Source of the DNA: an uncultured Pelagibacteraceae bacterium
GTDB taxonomy: Bacteria; Pseudomonadota; Alphaproteobacteria; Pelagibacterales; Pelagibacteraceae
Assembly (NCBI GenBank): GCA_902519255.1
Contig: CABYIV010000007.1
Coordinates: 1 to 33,501 of the forward strand
Direction of reading: 5' to 3'
DNA length: 33,501 nucleotides
The translations under genes and the position numbers were made by a program. How positions within the stretch are numbered: position 1 is the first letter of the stretch; each line of letters opens with the position of its first letter. Under the pieces are notes generated by a model. The model had not been told where the DNA came from, ran no database searches, and was given only the letters and a program-made list of their open reading frames with translations. Below, piece after piece: positions 32,743 through 33,501 of this stretch.

Positions 32743-33434
32743 TGAAAAAAAATGAACAAGGTTTTGCGCTGGTATTATCTTTAGTCTTAATGCTTGCAAT
32801 GTCATTAATGGGAGGAGCATTAATTGTAATATCAGCAGGTGACCATCAAAGTAATAATAAGAGTGATGAGTATCAGCAAACTTTCTATATTGCTGAAACA
32901 GCTTTGATAGAAGGTGAAAAATATGTACTTAATCAATTTTTAGGTCCCTGGAGTACTTCAAATCATGTTAGGGATACATCAAAAAGAAATTTACCAGCTA
33001 ATAACACTCAATGGAACGGTAATATGGCAAATTATAGGATCAATTATAATTCTAGCAATAGCTCTCTTTATTATAATACAGAAAATTTCTGCGCAAATAG
33101 CTTTAAGGACTTAGACAAGGTTAGATTAAGTGGAAATTTCTATGATGTTGTGGCCGCACAAAGTTGGAATTTTGGAAAATTAGTACGTGATAGTTTTAAT
33201 TCTGCAACTAATGATGAGAGAAAAGAAGCTGAAAAACTTTATAATTACTTTTATGAATTTTTTGTAATAAGAATTGGTGCTGCACCTTTCAGAGGTACTG
33301 GCTCTAGTGTCAAAAAAGGCTCAACTGATAAAGGAAATGATGGAATGGCTTATCGAATTTATGGCTGCGGTTTAAAGAAGGGTAGCGAAAGAATGGTAGT
33401 TGCTTTAGAAAGTGTGATTGTATTACCTAAATAA
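32742..33434 (+). CDS. Minor pilin, PilX-like
   Basis: A 230-residue product with leader cut EQG before FALVLSLVLMLAM, where position 5 is leucine, not glutamate, as in PilX/GspK. The conserved FYIAETALIEGEKYVL near residue 47 resembles the PilX A-E-x-AL-EGE region. It has two cysteines. It joins pilW by TAATG. Missing Glu5 is expected for the subunit at the very tip, which never needs to contact a pilin above it. Confidence 0.85.
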   Translation: MKKNEQGFALVLSLVLMLAMSLMGGALIVISAGDHQSNNKSDEYQQTFYIAETALIEGEKYVLNQFLGPWSTSNHVRDTSKRNLPANNTQWNGNMANYRINYNSSNSSLYYNTENFCANSFKDLDKVRLSGNFYDVVAAQSWNFGKLVRDSFNSATNDERKEAEKLYNYFYEFFVIRIGAAPFRGTGSSVKKGSTDKGNDGMAYRIYGCGLKKGSERMVVALESVIVLPK

Positions 33435-33479
33435 AATGACGACAAATATAATGAGTTATACTAATATTTCTAAATCTTT

Positions 33480-33501
33480 ATGAAAAATTTAATCAAATTT
33501 A
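33480..33501 (+). CDS. Start of a further gene, cut by window end
   Basis: ATG at 33480 opens MKNLIKF and stays open to the end. The basic start followed by hydrophobic residues could be a signal peptide. By operon order (after the PilX-like gene) PilY1 would be the natural guess, but only seven residues are visible. Confidence 0.35.

Noticed and set aside
33436..33483. 15-codon open frame between pilX-like gene and the next ATG
   Set aside because: Too short to support. The ATGA overlap with the next start is easily chance in AT-rich DNA.
1..33501. Insertion sequences, prophage, CRISPR, tRNA or rRNA genes
   Set aside because: No repeat-spacer arrays, transposase motifs, cloverleaf or rRNA sequence seen on either strand. 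Gaps are too short for most.

Overview
The window is AT-rich (roughly 70 percent A+T) DNA from a streamlined bacterium. Genes sit on top of each other through ATGA, GTGA and TAATG junctions, no intergenic gap exceeds about 145 bases, and TAA, TAG and TGA all act as stops. The gene types and protein style (lysine- and asparagine-rich, Liv-type amino acid uptake, homodimeric AceE, type IV pilus genes) fit a marine alphaproteobacterium of the Pelagibacterales (SAR11) type. That assignment is inferred from composition and gene content, not from a marker gene. No rRNA, tRNA, CRISPR array, insertion sequence or phage gene was seen.

Left part, 1-8388, all minus strand: the start of a proC-like gene, then (reading with transcription, right to left) a LysE-type exporter, livJ, a strong terminator, livH, a 60-codon gene, livM, livG, livF, azlC, azlD, a secreted pentapeptide-repeat protein and csiD/glaH (glutarate 2-hydroxylase). 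Most are coupled by overlaps and may form one transcript linking branched-chain-type amino acid uptake, amino acid export and a 2-oxoglutarate-dependent oxygenase.

Middle, 8389-17938: a DUF2805 (TIGR03643) small protein and a glutaredoxin on the plus strand. On the minus strand follow a passenger-less inverse-autotransporter beta-barrel coupled to a secreted cysteine-rich protein, msrB, a class IV-like deacetylase, aceE, a D-2-hydroxyacid dehydrogenase, a DMT permease and a DadA-like FAD oxidoreductase.

Right part, 18011-33501: a type IV pilus region with an embedded signalling module. A minus-strand unit has two tandem pilins, a small two-helix membrane protein and an ammonium transporter fused to a SpoIIE/RsbU-type PP2C phosphatase. 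Divergent from it, on the plus strand, are a STAS anti-sigma-antagonist and an RsbW/SpoIIAB-type ATPase. Together these are the three parts of a partner-switching circuit, with an Amt domain as the apparent sensor. Next comes a minus-strand operon pilMN (fused)-pilO-pilP-pilQ-pilB-pilC, and divergent from that a plus-strand operon pilT-fimT-like-pilV-like-pilW-like-pilX-like, cut by the window end.

The best candidate for an undescribed system is the Amt-PP2C/STAS/HATPase module next to the pilins, which suggests that ammonium status controls pilus expression or activity. The detached inverse autotransporter pair and a possible RNA switch or operator upstream of the LysE exporter are secondary candidates.
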